The translations under genes and the position numbers were made by a program. This document shows positions 46,144-54,313 of a stretch of DNA of 64,000 nucleotides, one piece after another (position 1 is the first letter of the stretch; the number at the start of each line of letters is the position of its first letter). Under the pieces are notes generated by a model, which saw only the letters and a program-made list of their open reading frames with translations, had not been told where the DNA came from and did no database searches. This DNA comes from Bradyrhizobium arachidis (GTDB lineage Bacteria; Pseudomonadota; Alphaproteobacteria; Rhizobiales; Xanthobacteraceae). Location: contig NZ_CP030050.1 of the NCBI RefSeq assembly GCF_015291705.1, positions 7,502,001-7,566,000 on the forward strand, read 5' to 3'.

Positions 46144-46771
46144 TTATCGTCGCACACCCGCACCGTAAAGCTCGCGCTCGCGGCCGATGTCCTCCGGTGA
46201 TAGCGGCGGGCTTGCGGCATCGAAGTCCGTCCAGCCCGACTTCTGCCAGGCGGAACTGCGCTCCTGAAGGTTGACGGATCTCTCGTGGAGCAGCGCATCC
46301 AGTCGCGCACGATCAATATCGGATACCTTGGCGGAAACGAGCGTACCGCCGCGGCGAACGCCTTCCGCGTAACGCGATGCGTCTTCCCTGGAGACGCCGG
46401 CCTGGGTGAGTGCGCCGACAATTCCGCCTGTGGCCGCGCCCGCGGCCGCTCCTGCAGCCGTGGAGGCCAGCCATCCCGCCGCCACGACCGGCCCGAGACC
46501 TGGAATAGCCAATAGGCCAAGGCCGGCGAGAAGGGCCTGCCGCGCCGCCGATCCCGGCGCCAATGCCAGCACCCGTGCCGGCTCCTTCGGCGCGATCATC
46601 CACGCCGTCGCGGTCTCGATCGGCCTTGCCGCGCTGTGAACCGTACCAATTGTCGGAATTGTTGGCGACGATGCTGATGTCGGAGTGCGATACGCCGGCA
46701 CTCTCGAGTCGGGCGACGGCCCGCTCGGCGTCGGAATAATTGTCGTAGAGGCGAGAAATGGTAGTCGTCAT
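46144..46771 (-). pseudogene. general-stress-type protein, frameshifted by one base
   Basis: The start MTTTISRLYDNYSDAERAVA and RLESAGVSHSDISIVANNSD gives a ferredoxin-like N-domain (as in YflT/general stress 17M-type proteins), then a Gly/Ala-rich hairpin. In the GGG run at 46533-46535 an extra base shifts the frame; the next frame continues LLAGLGLLAIPGLGPVVAAG, GGIVGALTQAGVSREDASRY and the C-terminus to 46144. The 628-bp length agrees with one extra base. Otherwise intact, so assembly error is possible. It is 12 bp after the gene at 46784. Confidence 0.75.
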
Positions 46772-46783
46772 GCGATCTGCTCC

Positions 46784-47098
46784 TTATTTTGCGGGATTGA
46801 CGTTGCCTTGGAAGTCGACGCTGACGTCGGTCTTGGTGCCAGCCTTGTCGGCCTTGCCCCGCCAGACGCCTTCGTTGTCCTTCTGCAGGCCGGAGACGTT
46901 GGAATATCCCGCGTCCTCGATCCGTGATTTCGCCTGGCCCTCGGTGAAGCTGTTGCGGCCCGAGACCGGTGCGTTCGAATTGTTCTTATCGGAGCTGTTG
47001 ACGGCGTTGTTGCCCGGCCCGCTTTGCGCGGGCTGCGCGCCCGCGGGCGCAGATGCGAGCAACAACAAGGTTGCCGCCAGCAGAGTCAGACGTGACAT
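46784..47098 (-). CDS. exported PepSY-like small protein
   Basis: 104 residues. Signal peptide MSRLTLLAATLLLLASAPAG (cleavage AQP), an Asn/Ser-rich linker and a C-terminal domain SFTEGQAKSRIEDAGYSNVS and GKADKAGTKTDVSVDFQGNV resembling a PepSY fold. A periplasmic regulator or peptide inhibitor is a reasonable guess, not proven. It is 12 bp upstream of the stress-protein gene on the same strand. Confidence 0.7.
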   Translation of the reverse strand: MSRLTLLAATLLLLASAPAGAQPAQSGPGNNAVNSSDKNNSNAPVSGRNSFTEGQAKSRIEDAGYSNVSGLQKDNEGVWRGKADKAGTKTDVSVDFQGNVNPAK

Positions 47099-47310
47099 TT
47101 TTTGTCTCCTGCAAGTGATGGTGCCGGCGACAACAAGCGAGTTTCGAATTGGTTGCTACTGCGCGAATATGCGGAATGCCGCACTACGCTCTCACCTCAG
47201 ATCGAGCTTGAGCAGATGAGGCGGTCAGGAGCGATTGCCACGATGTTCCGGAACCGCCTTACCGCGTCCGACACGGCTGTCGTGTACAGAGATAGGCATA
47301 GGAAGGCGGG

Positions 47311-47715
47311 GTGAACTTTCAGGTCACCGTTCTCAAGATCCTAGTGAGCTATCCCGATGGATTCGCCATGATGGCGGAGCTCAAGCGCGATATGGCGATT
47401 CTGGCGACGAGCGGACGCGACTGGGCCGAGCGGACAAAGCGCCTCGCCGCTCGCGTGCCCGCTCTCGACATCTTCTCGCAAGGATTGGTCGAACGTCTGA
47501 ACGGCGGCTGGCGCATCACTGAGGAGGGGCGCGCGGTGCTGAAATTGATGGAAGCAAGGCCTGCCGAGATGCGGACGGAGAGCGCCGTGCCTCCGGCAGA
47601 GCCTCCTGCGGCCAAACAGGCGTCCTCGCTTCTTGCCGCAAGGCGCTCTGGCAGAAGCCAGCGCCTGCAGCGCCGCCGTGCGGCACGCAAGCGGGCCCGT
47701 GCCAAAGCGTGCTGA
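47311..47715 (+). CDS. winged-helix-like protein with basic tail
   Basis: 134 residues from GTG 47311 (AGGAAGGCGGG upstream). The N-terminal ~85 residues (VTVLKILVSYPDGFAMMAEL then FSQGLVERLNGGWRITEEGR) form a winged helix-turn-helix with an ITEEGR wing, as in small regulators. A Pro/Ala linker leads to a strongly basic tail (RRSGRSQRLQRRRAARKRAR). Its C-terminal end has a relic at 1743-1886, so it once belonged to both copies of the cassette. Confidence 0.65.
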   Translation: MNFQVTVLKILVSYPDGFAMMAELKRDMAILATSGRDWAERTKRLAARVPALDIFSQGLVERLNGGWRITEEGRAVLKLMEARPAEMRTESAVPPAEPPAAKQASSLLAARRSGRSQRLQRRRAARKRARAKAC

Positions 47716-47818
47716 ATGCGGCCGTGCTCCGACTGACTTCAACGGCCCGGGAAAAACAGGAAACTTTGCTGACCGTGTTGAGTTGCCAGCGATCGGATCG
47801 GTCGCCGGGAGCGTCAAG

Positions 47819-48028
47819 ATGGTCGACGATGTCGTCTTGAAGAATGCCACGGAAACCGCCTGGACAGTTTACCGGGCTCGGCACCCCCATGTCGGCGCAC
47901 GCGATAGCCGACGCTGTTTGCTGGAGCGCCATCTGCACAGGAGATGGGAAGGGCGCGATAGCGATACCGAAGAACTCGCCAGCTTAGGTATCGCGTATTT
48001 GCACCGGCTTCCCCGATTCGAATGTTGA
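47819..48028 (+). CDS. 69-residue conserved protein, cassette copy 2
   Basis: MVDDVVLKNATETAWTVYRA and RRCLLERHLHRRWEGRDSDT. Same length, start and end as the gene at 1431-1640, with mostly conservative substitutions. The start lies 104 bp after the HTH gene. Unknown family. Overlaps the next gene by 7 nt. Confidence 0.65.
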   Translation: MVDDVVLKNATETAWTVYRARHPHVGARDSRRCLLERHLHRRWEGRDSDTEELASLGIAYLHRLPRFEC

Positions 48029-48156
48029 CGAGCGTGAAAATGCTCGTAGCGCGCGTAGCTTGCGGAAGCACAAGGCCCAGTTGGACGTTGCTCGCGATTT
48101 CGTTTCTCATCTCCGCGGTGGTCGTGATCGGCTTGCGGGTCGTCTTTGGTGACTGA
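48022..48156 (+). CDS. 44-residue single-pass membrane protein, cassette copy 2
   Basis: MLTSVKMLVARVACGSTRPS and TM span WTLLAISFLISAVVVIGL. Identical length and the same overlap as copy 1 (1303-1437). It ends 3 nt before the glycosyltransferase start, so it is inside a tightly coupled unit. Confidence 0.65.
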   Translation: MLTSVKMLVARVACGSTRPSWTLLAISFLISAVVVIGLRVVFGD

Positions 48157-48159
48157 TCG

Positions 48160-49188
48160 ATGCGGATAGCCCAGCTTGCCCCGTTGGCCGAGAGCGTTCC
48201 TCCGAAACTGTATGGTGGCACGGAGCGGGTGATCGCCTGGCTGGTAGATGAGCTGGTCGACCTCGGGCACGACGTCACCCTATTCGCAAGCGGAGATTCG
48301 AGGACGAAGGGTAAGCTCCATGCTGTCTTACCTCGCGCCCTACGGCTGGGACGGAAGGGCGTCGATCCGAACGCGGCCTGCGCGCTACTGATTGAGGCCA
48401 TCGCCGGGCGCGCACGCGATTTCGACGTCATTCATTCACATGTCGACTGGCTGCCGCTGCCTGTCCTGAACCGCACCGGCGTGCCGTTTCTGACGACCAT
48501 GCATGGCCGGCTCGACCTTCCGGGCTTGTCCGACGTGATCGGGGCTTTCCCACAGGCCCCCTTTGTCTCTATCTCCGACAACCAGCGCCGGCCCCTCCCG
48601 GACGCGAACTGGGTGGCGACGATTCCGCACGGGCTGCCAAAGGAGCAGTTTCGTCCCTCCTACGGAGCCGGTTCGTACCTGGCCTTTCTCGGGCGACTTA
48701 CGGCGGAGAAGGGACCAGAAGCCGCGATACGCATCGCTCGCGCCGTCCGCATGCCGCTGCGGATCGCGGCCAAGATTCCTCGCGCGGAAACGACCTACTT
48801 TAAGAAGAAGCTCGAGCCCGAGATCGACGGAGAGGACATCCTCCTGATCGGTGAGGTGGGCGACGTCCGCAAGCAAACCTTCCTCGCAGGTGCCGCCGCA
48901 TTGCTCTTTCCGATCGATTGGCCCGAGCCCTTCGGTCTGGTGATGATCGAGGCGATGGCGTGCGGAACGCCCGTGATCGCCTATCGTTCCGGATCGGTGC
49001 CGGAAGTAGTAGAAGATGGTGTCACCGGCTTTATCGTGGACGGCGAGCAGCACGCGATCGAGGCCGTGAAGGAAGCCGTGCGGCTGGATAGAAGAAGGAT
49101 TCGGGCCCGCTTCGAGGAGCGCTTTGCCGCCAGTCGGATGGCGAGGGAATACGAAAGCCGTTATCGCGAGCTGTTCGCTTGCAGGTGA
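48160..49188 (+). CDS. GT4-type glycosyltransferase, cassette copy 2
   Basis: 342 residues. Same layout as 270-1298: MRIAQLAPLAESVPPKLYGG at the acceptor side and EPFGLVMIEAMACGTPVIAY at the donor side. Differences are spread along the length (for example FPQAPFVSISDN against FYRARFVSISDN), so the two genes have diverged after duplication but both stay open. Probably acts on a cell-surface polysaccharide or glycolipid; substrate not deducible. Confidence 0.9.
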   Translation: MRIAQLAPLAESVPPKLYGGTERVIAWLVDELVDLGHDVTLFASGDSRTKGKLHAVLPRALRLGRKGVDPNAACALLIEAIAGRARDFDVIHSHVDWLPLPVLNRTGVPFLTTMHGRLDLPGLSDVIGAFPQAPFVSISDNQRRPLPDANWVATIPHGLPKEQFRPSYGAGSYLAFLGRLTAEKGPEAAIRIARAVRMPLRIAAKIPRAETTYFKKKLEPEIDGEDILLIGEVGDVRKQTFLAGAAALLFPIDWPEPFGLVMIEAMACGTPVIAYRSGSVPEVVEDGVTGFIVDGEQHAIEAVKEAVRLDRRRIRARFEERFAASRMAREYESRYRELFACR

Positions 49189-49278
49189 CGCCGGTCGAAG
49201 AACGCGTTCGTTGGGATGACCGGACGCAAGCGGCCCGCCCGGCGTACCGGACGAGCCGTTCCGCAATGATCTGTTCGC

Positions 49279-49359
49279 TCAGTGCATATGAACCAGGAAA
49301 TAGCCGACACCACCGACAACGAGGACGGCGGGAACGGCCCACAAAATCAAGACGGGCAT
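49279..49359 (-). CDS. 26-residue hydrophobic peptide
   Basis: MPVLILWAVPAVLVVGGVGY FLVHMH: one hydrophobic helix. ATTGGAGGAGAGC precedes the ATG, an excellent ribosome-binding site. It is below the length limit of most gene callers. Likely a one-span membrane peptide; function unknown. It follows the gene at 49402 on the same strand. Confidence 0.6.
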   Translation of the reverse strand: MPVLILWAVPAVLVVGGVGYFLVHMH

Positions 49360-49401
49360 GCTCTCCTCCAATAACGTTTTCAGACCAGAGTCGTGGAGCG
49401 A

Positions 49402-49629
49402 TTACTGCTCGGTGCAGACCTTGGTCGTCTTCACGGCGGACTCAGCTTCCGTCTTGGTCTTGTAGACGCCGTTGCCCACGACCGTCGTAGTGGTGGTCGT
49501 TGGCTTGGTGTCGACGATGGTGCACTTCTTCGTGGTCGCGTCACGAACGATATAGAACTCGGCGGCGCTCGCGGCCTGGGTGCCGAGGGCGAAAGCGGCC
49601 AGAGCACCGCATACGATCAGCTTCTTCAT
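49402..49629 (-). CDS. exported small protein with Thr-rich linker
   Basis: 75 residues. Signal peptide MKKLIVCGALAAFALGTQAA (cleavage SAA), then EFYIVRDATTKKCTIVDTKP, a Thr run and VYKTKTEAESAVKTTKVCTE. Two cysteines may pair. An EcfG-type promoter with perfect CGTT lies upstream at 49662-49686, and AGGAGGACACC precedes the start. Probably a periplasmic stress protein of unknown function. Confidence 0.72.
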   Translation of the reverse strand: MKKLIVCGALAAFALGTQAASAAEFYIVRDATTKKCTIVDTKPTTTTTTVVGNGVYKTKTEAESAVKTTKVCTEQ

Positions 49630-49661
49630 GGTGTCCTCCTCAAAGCTTGTATGTAGCTGCC

Positions 49662-49686
49662 AACGAGCACGCGGGGCCAGAGTTCC
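49662..49686 (-). promoter_or_regulatory. EcfG-type promoter, consensus match
   Basis: On the minus strand GGAAC (49686-49682), 16 bp, CGTT (49665-49662). This is the general-stress sigma EcfG consensus. It lies about 33 bp upstream of the exported small protein. Confidence 0.65.
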
Positions 49687-49788
49687 AGTTATTCCCGATT
49701 GTTGCGCGGGTACACTATTTCGCTACTGCAGCATAACGCGGCTACCAAAAGCGTGTGAGCTGCCGCGTTTTGCCAGGATATCCCGATC

Positions 49789-49813
49789 GGAACCTCGCGC
49801 CGCGTCGAGGGTT
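49789..49813 (+). promoter_or_regulatory. EcfG-like promoter of the DUF1236 gene
   Basis: GGAAC (49789-49793), 16 bp, GGTT (49810-49813), 30 bp before the ATG at 49844. The first -10 base deviates from CGTT. Confidence 0.5.
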
Positions 49814-49843
49814 TGATCGGCGTCCCCATTTCGGAGGTTTTCG

Positions 49844-50938
49844 ATGAACAAACGTTTATTCTTGGCTACCACCGCCGCCGTCGCCATCGCGACTTCGGCG
49901 TTCGCGCAATCTTCTCCGAGCACGTCGAGCTCAAGTCCGTCGGCGACACAGCGTCAGCAGGATTCCACTTCGACCACGTCGCCATCGCCTTCGACCACGT
50001 CACCGAGCTCGTCGTCCGGATCCGCGCAGAGCAATCCTTCGACGAATTCGGCTCAGACTCAGTCTTCATCTTCCACAGCCGGCCAGTCGTCCAATTCTGG
50101 CACCAACACGACGCAGGCGCCTGCCTCGAACAACTCGACCAACCAGGCCCAGACTAATCAGCCGTCCAGCCAGACCACGACGCCAGCCAACCAGGCGCAG
50201 ACCAACCCTCCGTCGAGCACGAACAATCAGACGCAGAGCGCCAATCCGCCCGCGTCGGGCACGAATCAGGCCCAATCGCCGGTGGGTAGCGGATCGACCA
50301 ACACCGCCCAGCAGCCGAACAATCAGCAGAACACGGCGGATCGTTCGTCGAACACCAACGTGAATGCCTCAGTGAACATCAACGATCAGCAGCGGACACG
50401 AATCGGCGCGTCGATCTCTCACCTGAACGTGCAGCCGCTCACCAACGTGAACTTCTCGCTGTCGGTGGGCACCGTCGTGCCGCGCGACGTCCGCCTGCAG
50501 CCGCTGCCCGCGGATGTCGTCGAGATCGTGCCCCAGTATCGCGGCTACAACTTCGTCCTGGTGAAGGACGAGATCGTGATCGTGGAGCCATCCACCTACA
50601 AGATCGTGACAGTCCTGCCGTACTCCGGCCGTTCCACCGCCTCGGCGCCGACGCGCACCGAGCAGCGCAAGGTGACGTTCAGCGACCGCGATCGCGAGGT
50701 CGTCCGTAAGCACGCCAAGGCGCGCCCGGTCGAACGCGAGAGCCGCACGACCGGCAGCACCGTCCGGAGGGAGATCCGGACCGGCGAGCGCCTGCCGGAG
50801 AGCGTTGAGATCGAGGCGTTTCCGGAAGAGGTTTATCGGGATGCTCCGAGCCTTCGCGAGTACCGGTACATCAACCGGGACAGCCGCACCTACATCGTCG
50901 AACCCCACGAACGTCGCGTCATCGAAGAGATCGATTGA
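49844..50938 (+). CDS. exported DUF1236-type protein
   Basis: 364 residues. Signal peptide MNKRLFLATTAAVAIATSAF (AQS), a long Ser/Thr/Gln/Asn-rich linker (about 22-170), then a domain with LTNVNFSLSVGTVVPRDVRL and YRGYNFVLVKDEIVIVEPST and a C-terminal EYRYINRDSRTYIVEPHERR. The pattern VGTVVP-x-VxLxPLP and the repeated VEP-x-(S/H) match DUF1236, a periplasmic or cell-surface family common in Bradyrhizobium. Probable stress-induced envelope protein. Confidence 0.8.
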   Translation: MNKRLFLATTAAVAIATSAFAQSSPSTSSSSPSATQRQQDSTSTTSPSPSTTSPSSSSGSAQSNPSTNSAQTQSSSSTAGQSSNSGTNTTQAPASNNSTNQAQTNQPSSQTTTPANQAQTNPPSSTNNQTQSANPPASGTNQAQSPVGSGSTNTAQQPNNQQNTADRSSNTNVNASVNINDQQRTRIGASISHLNVQPLTNVNFSLSVGTVVPRDVRLQPLPADVVEIVPQYRGYNFVLVKDEIVIVEPSTYKIVTVLPYSGRSTASAPTRTEQRKVTFSDRDREVVRKHAKARPVERESRTTGSTVRREIRTGERLPESVEIEAFPEEVYRDAPSLREYRYINRDSRTYIVEPHERRVIEEID

Positions 50939-50956
50939 TCTCGCACAAAGGAGAAC

Positions 50957-51277
50957 ATGATGAAAGCCATCCTTTTAGGAGCGCTCGGGGCCGCACTGTT
51001 GGCGGCCTCTGCGAATGCCGCCCCAATCGCGCCTGCGGCCACTGCCTCGACCGAGGCTGCCGGCGTCGAGCAGGTGCGCCTCGTTTGTGACGAGTATGGC
51101 CGCTGCTACCGGACCCGCGGCCCCCGCTACGTCCAGCGCTACTACGGCGGCGACGACGGGTATGTGGTTCGCCGAAGCTACGGCTACTATGGCGGACCCG
51201 GCTACTACGACCGCGGCTATGGCCACTACGGCGGTGGCCCGAGCATTGGTTTCAGCTTCGGCACCCGAAGCTGGTGA
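50957..51277 (+). CDS. exported Tyr/Gly-rich protein
   Basis: 106 residues. Signal peptide MMKAILLGALGAALLAASAN (AAPI), CDEYGRCYRTRG with two cysteines, then Tyr/Gly-rich repeats (YYGGPGYYDRGYGHYGGGPS). It starts 19 nt after the DUF1236 stop, so it is co-transcribed. Likely an envelope protein; function unknown. A strong terminator follows. Confidence 0.72.
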   Translation: MMKAILLGALGAALLAASANAAPIAPAATASTEAAGVEQVRLVCDEYGRCYRTRGPRYVQRYYGGDDGYVVRRSYGYYGGPGYYDRGYGHYGGGPSIGFSFGTRSW

Positions 51278-51284
51278 ACTCCCG

Positions 51285-51315
51285 AGAAGGGGCCGCTCTT
51301 TGAGCGGCCCCTTCT
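51285..51315 (+). terminator. Rho-independent terminator
   Basis: AGAAGGGGCCGCTC-TTT-GAGCGGCCCCTTCT: perfect 14-bp stem just after the Tyr/Gly-rich gene. Confidence 0.85.
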
Positions 51316-51343
51316 ACGTCATGCTCGCCTTCGCGGAGAAAAG

Positions 51344-51511
51344 ATGTCAGCTGTTGCGAAGCTCCAGAATCAGAAGGAGCAACTGCTCGCGCGCCTCGAC
51401 AACGATCCGGGCCCGAACGAGCGCGCCGAAATCCAGGCGCTCCTCGCCAAGATCGAGACCGCGCTGAAGCTGCTTGGCACCCAGGATACCGCCGCCGCGG
51501 TCGACGAATAG
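51344..51511 (+). CDS. 55-residue helical protein
   Basis: MSAVAKLQNQKEQLLARLDN and PNERAEIQALLAKIETALKL. Two amphipathic helices with a Pro-Gly turn, a small helical hairpin. GCGGAGAAAAG precedes the ATG. Unrecognised family; likely a stress orphan. Confidence 0.6.
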   Translation: MSAVAKLQNQKEQLLARLDNDPGPNERAEIQALLAKIETALKLLGTQDTAAAVDE

Positions 51512-51536
51512 CCCTCCGCCGGCGCGGGATCTTCCT

Positions 51537-51752
51537 TTGCCCCACGGGCTACGATTTTCGGCGCCCCGTCCGGAGGCGACCGCTGCAGCTTCATGGGCTT
51601 GCCGGACGCGGAAGCGGCGCACGACGTGGCGCTTGATGCACTCGTGGACGCCGCCCGCGAAGCCGTTATCGAAGGATGAGGTCCGCAATGAAATTGGGCC
51701 TGTGCTCGAGCTGACGGCGGTCTTCAATTCCAGGATCTTCAGGAAGCAATGA
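51537..51752 (+). pseudogene. DUF6894-like relic
   Basis: One frame gives MGLPDAEAAHDVALDALVDA AREAVIEG before a TGA; the next frame gives DEVRNEIGPVLELTAVFNSR and a natural end. A third frame at the 5' side reads YDFRR. These are the helix and last strand of a DUF6894-type protein (compare 25338), split by at least one frameshift. Confidence 0.45.
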
Positions 51753-51812
51753 CACGAGGCCGTTCGGAGTGGAGCCCGCCCGGCCTCCTGATAGGTATCG
51801 CTTATGCCTCGG

Positions 51813-51989
51813 TTAAGCCGCGGCGCGATCGGAAAGGCCATGGAGCTGGTCGAGCAGCTTCTGCTCCCGCTCGATCCTGCGTTGATAAAGTTCGCGCTCC
51901 TGTGCGCTCGCTGCGCCTGCGAGAAGAAGCCGATAGTGCTCGATAATCTTCTCGCTCCCGCGGATAAGCAACTGCCGGATGTCGCTCAT
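51813..51989 (-). CDS. 58-residue helical protein
   Basis: MSDIRQLLIRGSEKIIEHYR and LLLAGAASAQERELYQRRIE, then REQKLLDQLHGLSDRAAA. A coiled-coil-like helical protein. Its ATG overlaps the stop of the upstream gene by ATGA, so translation is coupled. Short for standard gene finders; function unknown. Confidence 0.65.
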   Translation of the reverse strand: MSDIRQLLIRGSEKIIEHYRLLLAGAASAQERELYQRRIEREQKLLDQLHGLSDRAAA

Positions 51990-52210
51990 AGCTCGCTCCT
52001 CAGGCCGGGGGAAGCGGATTGGCAGTTCGGCGAAGGAAGTATGATCGGGAATGTCTCGGCGGCTAGCGCGTCGAGCGCTGCCTGCTCGTCCGCCAGCCGT
52101 CCTTCAACGAACCGGCGCTCCAGCTCGGAGAGCTTTGTCCGTAGCAGACGCTGGTAGCGGTGGATGTTGGTGCGGTGCGTACGGATGCGGGCCAAATTTA
52201 CATCAAGCAT
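51986..52210 (-). CDS. 74-residue helical protein
   Basis: MLDVNLARIRTHRTNIHRYQ and RLLRTKLSELERRFVEGRLA, then DEQAALDALAAETFPIILPS. ATG 52210 is preferred (GGAGTGACGACG upstream). First gene of a two-gene unit with 51813. A typical Bradyrhizobium helical orphan; function unknown. Confidence 0.65.
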   Translation of the reverse strand: MLDVNLARIRTHRTNIHRYQRLLRTKLSELERRFVEGRLADEQAALDALAAETFPIILPSPNCQSASPGLRSEL

Positions 52211-52252
52211 CGTCGTCACTCCTGACGGTCGTCATCGTCCTTTGTGATTCAG

Positions 52253-52278
52253 GGGTCGGGAAGCGAATTTCCCGACCC
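52253..52278 (-). terminator. hairpin between small genes
   Basis: GGGTCGGG-AAGCGAATTT-CCCGACCC with A-rich sequence at its right and T-rich at its left. It lies 40 bp after the stop of the 52318 gene on the minus strand. Confidence 0.5.
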
Positions 52279-52317
52279 AAAAATATGCGGAGCGGTTTGC
52301 GAGTCAAGCGCCTGCGA

Positions 52318-52641
52318 TCAGGCTGCGGCGCACCGCTCGATTGACCGCCTACGCATTGGCTTGCCACCTGGCGGATGCCGCGGACCACCATCCAGCGCGC
52401 AAAGCGCATTAAGGATTTCGTCGATCGTTACAGGCGCCTTCAGGCCTTTGGGAGCCCGCAGCGATGGGCATGACGCGATTGCAGACGCATCCGACGCCCA
52501 TGAAGCCAGGATGGCGCGCTTTTCGGCAGGTGTGAGGCCTGAATGCGCGAGCACATCCCTCGGGTGATCGAACCTGGTGCCCGGATGAAGGAGATAGTCG
52601 AAATCGAAAACGTTGTCGGGGAGCGCGGTCGTCGGCCGCAT
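52318..52641 (-). CDS. 107-residue conserved hypothetical protein
   Basis: MRPTTALPDNVFDFDYLLHP then FDHPRDVLAHSGLTPAEKRA and ILASWASDASAIASCPSLRA. The DVLxHxxLTxxEKRAILASWASD pattern is found in a small family common in Bradyrhizobium. It follows the Hsp20 gene by 87 bp on the same strand and might share its transcript. Function unknown. Confidence 0.7.
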   Translation of the reverse strand: MRPTTALPDNVFDFDYLLHPGTRFDHPRDVLAHSGLTPAEKRAILASWASDASAIASCPSLRAPKGLKAPVTIDEILNALCALDGGPRHPPGGKPMRRRSIERCAAA

Positions 52642-52728
52642 GATTGCCTCCTGTTCGAGACGGGTTTGAGGAAGAGCCGCGCGGGCTCGTCCCGCGCGGC
52701 CTGGATCAAGCTGAGGTCCTGGCCTCGT

Positions 52729-53184
52729 TCAGGCGGCCTTGGCCCCAATCTGGCTCACGCTTCTTGGGGTTGTGGCTGTGCCGATTGCAATCTGCCGGGG
52801 CTTCATCGCTTCGGGAACTTCGCGTTGCAGCTCGATGATGAGCAGGCCGTTCTCGAGGCGCGCACCCCTCACCTCCACATGGTCGGCAAGGGTGAACTGG
52901 CGCTTGAAATTCCGCGCTGAGATACCGCGATGCAGGAAGGTCTTTTCTTCCTTCTCGCTCTTGCGGCCCTCGAGGCTCAGGACGTTCTGCTCGACCGTCA
53001 AAGCAACTTCATCCGGTGTGAAGCCGGCGAGCGCCACCGAGATCTGAAAACGGTTCTCGTCGAGACGTTCGATATTATAAGGGGGATAGCTCTCTTCGGC
53101 GGTCCGCTGGACCTCGTCGAGAACGTCGAACAGGCGGTCGAACCCAATGGTCGACCTCCAGAGGGGAGTCCAATCATACCTCAT
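52729..53184 (-). CDS. Hsp20/alpha-crystallin small heat-shock protein
   Basis: 151 residues. MRYDWTPLWRSTIGFDRLFD is the N-terminal arm of class A rhizobial Hsp20. The alpha-crystallin domain follows (YNIERLDENRFQISVALAGF to LENGLLIIELQREVPEAMKP) with the GLLIIEL signature close to the family A-x-x-x-n-G-v-L pattern. It holds unfolding proteins for refolding by ATP-dependent chaperones. ATG 53184 follows AAGGAGGATTTGGAT. Its leader contains a ROSE-type thermosensor (53185-53278). Confidence 0.9.
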   Translation of the reverse strand: MRYDWTPLWRSTIGFDRLFDVLDEVQRTAEESYPPYNIERLDENRFQISVALAGFTPDEVALTVEQNVLSLEGRKSEKEEKTFLHRGISARNFKRQFTLADHVEVRGARLENGLLIIELQREVPEAMKPRQIAIGTATTPRSVSQIGAKAA

Positions 53185-53278
53185 ATCCAAATCCTCCTTG
53201 GAGCAAGATGGGTACGAGCAGGCTCCGGACACCGTCCGGCGCCCGTCTCATGACAGCGGGACCCGTAAGGCGTCCCGG
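53185..53278 (-). promoter_or_regulatory. ROSE-type RNA thermosensor of hsp20
   Basis: The hairpin next to the start pairs ATCTTGCTCC with GGAGGAT (53191-53208 on the other strand), masking the ribosome-binding site, with the UUGCU motif typical of ROSE elements. Two upstream stems, CCGGAC-GTCCGG (53225-53239) and CGGGAC-GTCCCG (53257-53277), complete the layout. Known in rhizobial hsp genes, where heat opens the last hairpin. Confidence 0.85.
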
Positions 53279-53472
53279 TCGCCCGCGGCGACGCCAAAAA
53301 AAATTGGTCGGCTCAAAAAAGTTTCAAGAGGCCGACGAAATTTTTTTTGCCGAGGAGTCGGCCGGGTGCGCCCGGTTGTCCGGACTTGGAAGGCCGGCTA
53401 TGCCGACAGCAACGTATCCTGCGCCCCAACGTTATTCTTTGAAAGCGCGGCTTGGATGCATCGCGCCCAATG

Positions 53473-54207
53473 ATGGCAAAGCAGATGGCGCGCGTTCTGA
53501 TTGGCACATCCGGCTGGCACTACGCCTCCTGGCGAGGTCCGTTTTTTCCAGAAGGATTGCCGCTCAAGAAGCAGCTCCCCTACTATGCCGGGCGGTTTGA
53601 GACCACCGAGTTGAACGGGGTGTTCTACCGCACCCCTACACCAGAGGCAGTGAAGGCTTGGCGCGACCAGACCGGGCGCGACTTCGTCTTCGCCTGGAAG
53701 GCTTCGAAGTTCATCACGCACTGGAAGCGCTTGTCCGAACGCTCCGAGAACAGCCTCGACCTGCTTGAAAGTCGCATTTCCCTTTTACGCGGCAAGGTCG
53801 GCCCGATCCTGTTTCAGCTTCCGCCACAGTTTGAAGCGGACCCCGATCGGCTGGGATCCTTCTTCAAGCTTCTCTCCAGGAAGCGCCGCTACAGTTTCGA
53901 ATTTCGGCATCCGAGCTGGTATCAGCCGCGCGTTCTCCGGATGCTGGCTGACGAGAATATCTCACTCTGCCTGTCCGACCATCACGATGCGCCGGCTCCC
54001 TGGAAGCGCACGGCGGACTTCGTCTATGTCCGCGGACATGGCCCAGGCGGACGCTATCACGGCCATTACTCGCAGGCCACGCTCGCCCAATGGGCCAAGC
54101 GCCTCAAATCGTGGAAGCGCCAAGGCTGCGACGCCTTTGTCTATTTCGACAACGACCAGAAGAGTGCGGCGCCGGCCGACGCGCAGGCCCTAAGAGAACT
54201 GCTATAG
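53473..54207 (+). CDS. DUF72 (YecE-like) protein
   Basis: 244 residues. The N-terminus VLIGTSGWHYASWRGPFFPE is the family start; other markers are ETTELNGVFYRTPTPEAVKA, FVFAWKASKFITHW and ILFQLPPQFEAD, then YSFEFRHPSWYQP. DUF72 has a TIM-barrel-like fold; some members sit next to DNA-repair genes, as here, where an ATP-dependent ligase follows 106 bp later. Function is not established. Start ATG 53473 chosen; 53485 possible. Confidence 0.85.
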   Translation: MAKQMARVLIGTSGWHYASWRGPFFPEGLPLKKQLPYYAGRFETTELNGVFYRTPTPEAVKAWRDQTGRDFVFAWKASKFITHWKRLSERSENSLDLLESRISLLRGKVGPILFQLPPQFEADPDRLGSFFKLLSRKRRYSFEFRHPSWYQPRVLRMLADENISLCLSDHHDAPAPWKRTADFVYVRGHGPGGRYHGHYSQATLAQWAKRLKSWKRQGCDAFVYFDNDQKSAAPADAQALRELL

Positions 54208-54313
54208 CGATTGTCCCAAGAACATTGGTATTTCAGTCGCAGCATAACCGTGACGGAGGAACGTTTCTGGACGGTTTCGCTTGATGCCGTGAAAAGCCAG
54301 GGCTTCACGATCA

